The position numbers and the translations under genes are program-made. The notes beneath the pieces were generated by a model. The model saw only the letters and a list, made by a program, of their open reading frames with translations. It was not told where the DNA came from and did not search any database. Shown one piece after another: positions 46,944 to 50,916 of a stretch of 50,916 bases of DNA (position 1 is its first letter; each line of letters begins with the position of its first letter). The stretch spans positions 1 through 50,916 of the forward strand of contig JACYMD010000072.1 of the NCBI GenBank assembly GCA_015272215.1. Direction: 5' to 3'. This stretch comes from Rivularia sp. T60_A2020_040. GTDB lineage: Bacteria; Cyanobacteriota; Cyanobacteriia; Cyanobacteriales; Nostocaceae.

Positions 46944-47066
46944 AATATTACGACAAAGGAAACAATCTCAAATCTCATCACTCCTAACTCTACCTCTTGA
47001 GAGGTGTTAGCTGATATTTGGGAATTATCAATACTAAAGACTGTAATTGTAGATGACTTTTCTCCC

Positions 47067-49205
47067 ATGACTGAAAATTTTATCACCATCGATAAAAATA
47101 TTTATGAATCGCTCCAGCGAGAAAATAAGTATTTAAAGGATAAATTACAACACACCGAACAAATATTACAACTTGCAATCGATAATGTGCCACATTCTGT
47201 GTTCTGGAAAGATCGAAATTCAGTTTATCTTGGTTGTAACCGCAATTTTGCTGAAGATGCTGGTATTAACAAACCAGAGGATATAGTAGGTAAAAGCGAT
47301 TATGATTTACCTTGGACACAAGAAGAAGCAGATTACTATCGAAAATGCGATCGGCAAGTGATGGATAATGGTATTCCCGAAGCAAATATTATTGAAACTC
47401 AATTACAAGCAGATGGAAACCTATTTTGGTTAGATACAACTAAAATTCCTTTACGGGATAATCAAGGTAATGTGGTGGGTATTCTCGGTATTTACGAAAA
47501 TATTACCGAACGAAAACAACTAGAAGAAAGTTTAAAAATATTAGAAAGAGAACAATTTATCCGCAGTATTTACGATGGCATGGAACACAATATATTTGTC
47601 ATCGATATTAACCCAGATGGTGAATTAATTTGTGTAGGTATTAACTCTTTTGGACTGCGGATGATCGGTTTATCGAATGATGAAGTTGTTGGTAAAAGTT
47701 TAGAAGAATTATTTGGTATTGAAGCCGCAGCGGGAATACATTTAAAATGTCAACAATGTATAGAAAGCAGTACTGCGATTACTTATGAAGAATCTCTGAT
47801 ATTACAAGGTAAAGAAATTTGGTTGTTAACAACTTTGAATCCGATCAAAGATAATCAAGGTAAAATTTATCGTTTAATTGGAACGACATTTAATATTACT
47901 GAACGCAAGCAAGCAGAAGAAAAACTCAAAGCTAGTCAGCATTTTATCCAGCGTGTTGCAGACTCTTCTCCAAATATACTTTATATCTATGATATTGAAG
48001 AACAAAGAAATATTTACGCAAATCAAGAAGTTGCCTTAATTCTTGGTTATTCTATCGAAGAAGTTGGAACTTGGGGAAATCAGATAATGCCTAAAATAAT
48101 TCATCCAGAAGACTTGGGAAAAATCATGTCTCAGCAACAGTTAGTTATTGCTGCTGCTGATGGTGATATCTTAGAACTTGAATATCGTATCAAAGATTAT
48201 AATGGTGATTATCATTGGCTTTTCGATAGACAAACGGTTTTTTGTCGTAAAATAGATGGTAGTGTTAAACAATTTTTGGGTGTTGCAACCGATATCACTA
48301 ACCGTAAATTAGCAGAAATAGAAGCACAACAAAAAGCTATTGAGTTAGAAAAAACTTTACAAAAATTGCAACAAACTCAAGCTCAATTGATTCAAACTGA
48401 AAAAATGTCTAGTTTAGGTCAAATGGTAGCAGGTATTGCCCACGAAATTAACAATCCTGTAAACTTTATTCATGCTAATCTTTCTTTTATTGATGAATAT
48501 TCCCAAGATTTATTAAAAACTTTAGAACTTTATCAACAACATTACCCAAATCCAGTTAAACAAGTTCAAGAAGAAATTAAAAATATAGAACTTGATTTTA
48601 TCAAAGAAGATTTGACAAAAGTCATTAAATCAATGGAAGAAGGTACACGACGTATTCGTGCAATTGTTTTATCATTGCGTAATTTTTCACGTCTAGATGA
48701 AGCTGAATTCAAAAAAGTAGATATTCATCAAGGGATAGAATCGACGTTAATGATTTTACAAAATCGCTTGAAACCTAAACCAGATTTTCCCGGTGTTGAA
48801 GTGATTAAAGAATACGGGAATCTTCCTTTAATTGAATGTTACCCTTCTCAATTAAATCAGGTATTTATGAATATTTTAGCTAATGCAATTGATGCTTTAG
48901 AAGAGGAATTTATTCATCATCAAGATTTAATTCCTAAAATTACTATTTATACTCAAACAATCACTGAAAATACTGTTCAAATACGTATTTCTGATAACGG
49001 TTCCGGTATTCCTCAAAATATCATCTCAAAACTTTTTGATCCATTTTTCACCACTAAAGAAGTAGGAAAAGGTACGGGATTAGGTTTATCAGTTAGTTAT
49101 CAAATTATTGTAGATAAACACGCTGGAAGTTTATCTTGTAATTCTATACTTGGTCAAGGTACGCATTTTATAATTGAGATTCCTGTTTTTCAGGTTAGAG
49201 GTTAA
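47067..49205 (+). CDS. PAS-domain sensor histidine kinase
   Basis: A soluble kinase of 712 residues from the preferred start. Three PAS domains (about 40-155, 165-290 and 295-430), each ending with D/N-I-T-E/N-R-K, precede a coiled stretch and the HisKA region with His459 in GIAHEINNPVNF, a variant typical of cyanobacterial PAS kinases. The ATPase domain has an N-box (NILANAIDAL), DNGSGIP and GKGTGLGLSV. No receiver is attached. The frame opens further to a GTG at 47004, adding 21 residues; neither start has a good ribosome binding site. Signal and partner are unknown. Confidence 0.88.
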   Translation: MTENFITIDKNIYESLQRENKYLKDKLQHTEQILQLAIDNVPHSVFWKDRNSVYLGCNRNFAEDAGINKPEDIVGKSDYDLPWTQEEADYYRKCDRQVMDNGIPEANIIETQLQADGNLFWLDTTKIPLRDNQGNVVGILGIYENITERKQLEESLKILEREQFIRSIYDGMEHNIFVIDINPDGELICVGINSFGLRMIGLSNDEVVGKSLEELFGIEAAAGIHLKCQQCIESSTAITYEESLILQGKEIWLLTTLNPIKDNQGKIYRLIGTTFNITERKQAEEKLKASQHFIQRVADSSPNILYIYDIEEQRNIYANQEVALILGYSIEEVGTWGNQIMPKIIHPEDLGKIMSQQQLVIAAADGDILELEYRIKDYNGDYHWLFDRQTVFCRKIDGSVKQFLGVATDITNRKLAEIEAQQKAIELEKTLQKLQQTQAQLIQTEKMSSLGQMVAGIAHEINNPVNFIHANLSFIDEYSQDLLKTLELYQQHYPNPVKQVQEEIKNIELDFIKEDLTKVIKSMEEGTRRIRAIVLSLRNFSRLDEAEFKKVDIHQGIESTLMILQNRLKPKPDFPGVEVIKEYGNLPLIECYPSQLNQVFMNILANAIDALEEEFIHHQDLIPKITIYTQTITENTVQIRISDNGSGIPQNIISKLFDPFFTTKEVGKGTGLGLSVSYQIIVDKHAGSLSCNSILGQGTHFIIEIPVFQVRG

Positions 49206-49207
49206 AG

Positions 49208-49330
49208 GGGAGCATCCCAGTCAAGGCAAAAATAAAATTTGTAGTGGGAGCCGAAAAGCTTTCTAATGTCCATGAAGCGGGCTAGAAGCCCGCACTACAA
49301 AAAATGAATTTACATAATTGGGATGCTCCC
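49208..49330. mobile_element. MITE-like element with perfect ends
   Basis: A 123-base element with perfect 12-bp terminal inverted repeats GGGAGCATCCCA (49208-49219) and TGGGATGCTCCC (49319-49330). Nested inside are TTTGTAGTG/CACTACAAA and GCGGGC/GCCCGC hairpins. No transposase is present. It follows the kinase stop by two bases. Confidence 0.85.
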
Positions 49331-49460
49331 GGTCAAAGGTCAAAGGTAATATAGTTACGAGCTTCAAATTTATAATTCCTAACTCCTAACTGCTCACTCC
49401 TAACTCCGGTGGTACTAACTCCTAATTCTTAATCCAAAATCCAAAATCTAAAATCTAAAA

Positions 49461-49491
49461 TTAAAACCCCCTCTCAATCATGATCGGGGGT
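49461..49491 (-). terminator. Rho-independent terminator
   Basis: On the minus strand ACCCCC pairs with GGGGGT around a 14-base loop, followed by TTTTAATTTT. It lies about 40 bases after the stop of the small leftward gene. Confidence 0.7.
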
Positions 49492-49529
49492 AATGTAAAC
49501 TTATATTACACAATAAAAGCCGTTTTGAT

Positions 49530-49634
49530 CTAAAACATATTCATGATGGTGATGACGCTAGCGCCGGTAAGCATCAGCAACAAACCCATCAGTAAGGATT
49601 CTTTTAAAACATTTGGAGTTTTTGATTCATTCAT
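49530..49634 (-). CDS. 34-residue single-helix membrane peptide
   Basis: A small frame, MNESKTPNVLKESLLMGLLL then MLTGASVITIMNMF. It has a short polar N-terminus and one hydrophobic helix (about 12-31). AAAGGAT lies about 10 bases upstream of the ATG, and a well-formed terminator follows, which together support a real small gene. No family is recognised; it does not match PsaM, PetM, PsbX or PsbY as far as can be seen. The overlapping frame on the opposite strand is not credible. Confidence 0.6.
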   Translation of the reverse strand: MNESKTPNVLKESLLMGLLLMLTGASVITIMNMF

Positions 49635-49872
49635 TTTTTACAATCCTTTGATTATTATTTTCTCAGATTATCAACAACCGTATAATTATCTACAAATTAG
49701 CTATAAAAAGTTGTTAAAACTTAAAATTGCTTAAACTTACTTAGTAATTACTAGTGTATTTACCCTTGACAGCTTCGTAAATCAAAACACTTAACTCCGA
49801 GCGAATCGAAGCACCTTTATGCGGTAAAATGACTTTATCCCTGCTATGTAAGCATTTGACCGATTAATTGTT

Positions 49873-50595
49873 ATGACGATTTCCCCAGTATCTACTAATA
49901 AGAGCGATTTCAACCTTGAAGAGTTAAACCAAAAATACGAAACTGCTCATCCAAGAGAAATTTTGGCATGGTGTGTGGAGAATATTTCGCAAGGATTAGT
50001 ACAAACCAGCGCTTTCAATGTTGATGATATTGTAATTACTGACATTCTCTATCGCGAACTCAAACAGCAAACACCAGTAATTTTTCTCGATACACTATTC
50101 CACTTCCGCGAAACTTTAGAATTAGTCGAAAAAGTTAAGCAGTTGTACAACCTGAATTTAAAAGTTTACAAAAATCCTGATGTTGATAGTCGCGAAGCTT
50201 TTACTGCTAAATATGGTGAAGCACTTTGGGAGCAAGACATTACAAAATTTCACGACGTTACTAAAATTGAACCTCTGCAACGAGGTTTAGATGAACTTGA
50301 TACCGTTGCTTGGATAACCGGACGCAGACGTGATCAAGCGGTAACTCGCGCAAGTATGCCGATATTTGAATTGGATAAAAAAGGTCGTTTAAAAATTAAT
50401 CCTTTAGCTACTTGGACTCGTAAAGAAACTTGGGATTATGTCGGCGAACACAAAGTAATTTATAATCCTTTACACGACCAAGGTTATCCCAGCGTTGGTG
50501 ATGAACCCATCACTACCAAAGTGGCAGAAGGTGAAAGCGAACGCGATGGACGCTGGCGCGGTACTGGAAAAACCGAGTGTGGTATACATATTTAA
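49873..50595 (+). CDS. cysH: Phosphoadenylyl-sulfate reductase
   Basis: A 240-residue soluble enzyme that reduces PAPS to sulfite with thioredoxin in assimilatory sulfate reduction. The QTSAFNVDD, FLDTLFHFRET and TGRRRDQ motifs line the substrate pocket, and the C-terminal KTECGIHI carries the catalytic cysteine. It lacks the extra cysteine pairs of the Fe-S-containing APS reductases, fitting the PAPS type. Length is normal. The ATG lacks a strong ribosome binding site. Confidence 0.94.
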   Translation: MTISPVSTNKSDFNLEELNQKYETAHPREILAWCVENISQGLVQTSAFNVDDIVITDILYRELKQQTPVIFLDTLFHFRETLELVEKVKQLYNLNLKVYKNPDVDSREAFTAKYGEALWEQDITKFHDVTKIEPLQRGLDELDTVAWITGRRRDQAVTRASMPIFELDKKGRLKINPLATWTRKETWDYVGEHKVIYNPLHDQGYPSVGDEPITTKVAEGESERDGRWRGTGKTECGIHI

Positions 50596-50916
50596 AAGGT
50601 TAAAGGTTAAAGGTTAAATGATGTAGAGACGTTGCAATGCAACGTCTTTCTGTATTTTGATTGGTTATATTTTGATTTATATTGATAATGCGCGTGAAAT
50701 TGGACGAAAAGTTGATTATAAGCTGTAAATTATAAGTAAGAAGTTAATAACATTAGCTTGTTTTTACAATAATCATTAATAATATTGAGGACTAAACTCT
50801 CAGCATTCAAATATTCAAGATGTATTTTTTAATTAATTAATCAAACAACTCTCCACTGTCCACTGTCAACTGTCAACTGTCCACTGTCCACTGTCAACTG
50901 TCAACTGTCAACTGTC
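50590..50916. other. Right-edge intergenic region with repeats
   Basis: TTAAAGG heptamers (50594-50617), a GTAGAGACGTTGC palindromic repeat (50623-50650; arms AGACGTTGCA/TGCAACGTCT) that could terminate cysH, and a CTGTCAA/CTGTCCA heptamer array (50850-50916) running off the window. No gene. Confidence 0.75.

Larger units (their letters stand above)
49206..49872. other. Intergenic region with MITE and a small gene
   Basis: It contains a MITE-like element (49208-49330), short heptamer arrays around 49380-49460, a leftward terminator, and the 34-residue membrane-peptide gene. The remaining 240 bases before cysH hold no other gene. Confidence 0.6.

Noticed and set aside
49543-49734. 63-codon frame on the plus strand
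   Set aside because: Overlaps the better-supported leftward peptide and has no ribosome binding site or recognisable motif.

Overview
The window comes from a cyanobacterium that can acclimate to far-red light. Its AT-rich DNA, GCGATCGC (HIP1) sites and abundant 7-bp tandem repeats (ATTACCA, TTGACAG, CTGTCAA and similar) in nearly every intergenic gap suggest a filamentous, probably heterocystous (Nostocales-type) genome. The species cannot be named from the sequence alone.

Centre (about 14.5-40.5 kb): a far-red light photoacclimation (FaRLiP) cluster built as two divergent arms. The left arm reads leftward from an 842-bp divergent control region: far-red D1 (psbA3), an ApcD-like allophycocyanin alpha subunit, apcB2, a second ApcD-like subunit, the core-membrane linker apcE2, a third ApcD-like subunit, D2 (psbD3), CP43 (psbC2), a small PsaJ-like frame, CP47 (psbB2), psaF2 and psaJ2. 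The right arm reads rightward: regulators rfpB, rfpA and rfpC plus a degenerate extra receiver, then chlF (chlorophyll f synthase, a D1 paralogue), psaA2, psaB2, psaL2 and psaI2. RfpA, a phytochrome kinase, should sense red/far-red light and signal through RfpC and RfpB to switch on paralogous photosystem I, photosystem II and phycobilisome-core subunits, while ChlF supplies chlorophyll f. No canonical psbH2 was found.

Left flank (0-14.2 kb): a hydrolase-like protein without its nucleophile, a radical-SAM activase, a 1575-residue hybrid kinase with seven PAS domains and one GAF domain, a coiled-coil protein, a DUF389 membrane protein, a YihY/BrkB membrane protein, a DUF4112 protein, an alpha/beta hydrolase, an unknown membrane protein and D-Ala-D-Ala ligase. 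A strongly structured non-coding stretch lies at 11660-11814.

Right flank (40.6-50.9 kb): a glycine-rich stress-type protein, a histidine kinase, a DICT-type kinase-like protein lacking the phospho-acceptor histidine, murE, a glutaredoxin-like protein, a PAS histidine kinase, a 34-residue membrane peptide and cysH. Several MITE-like elements with clear terminal inverted repeats are scattered through the gaps. The most interesting unexplained items are the PsaJ-like frame between psbC2 and psbB2, the degenerate receiver next to rfpC, the 11660-11814 structure, and repeat-derived segments inside coding sequence.
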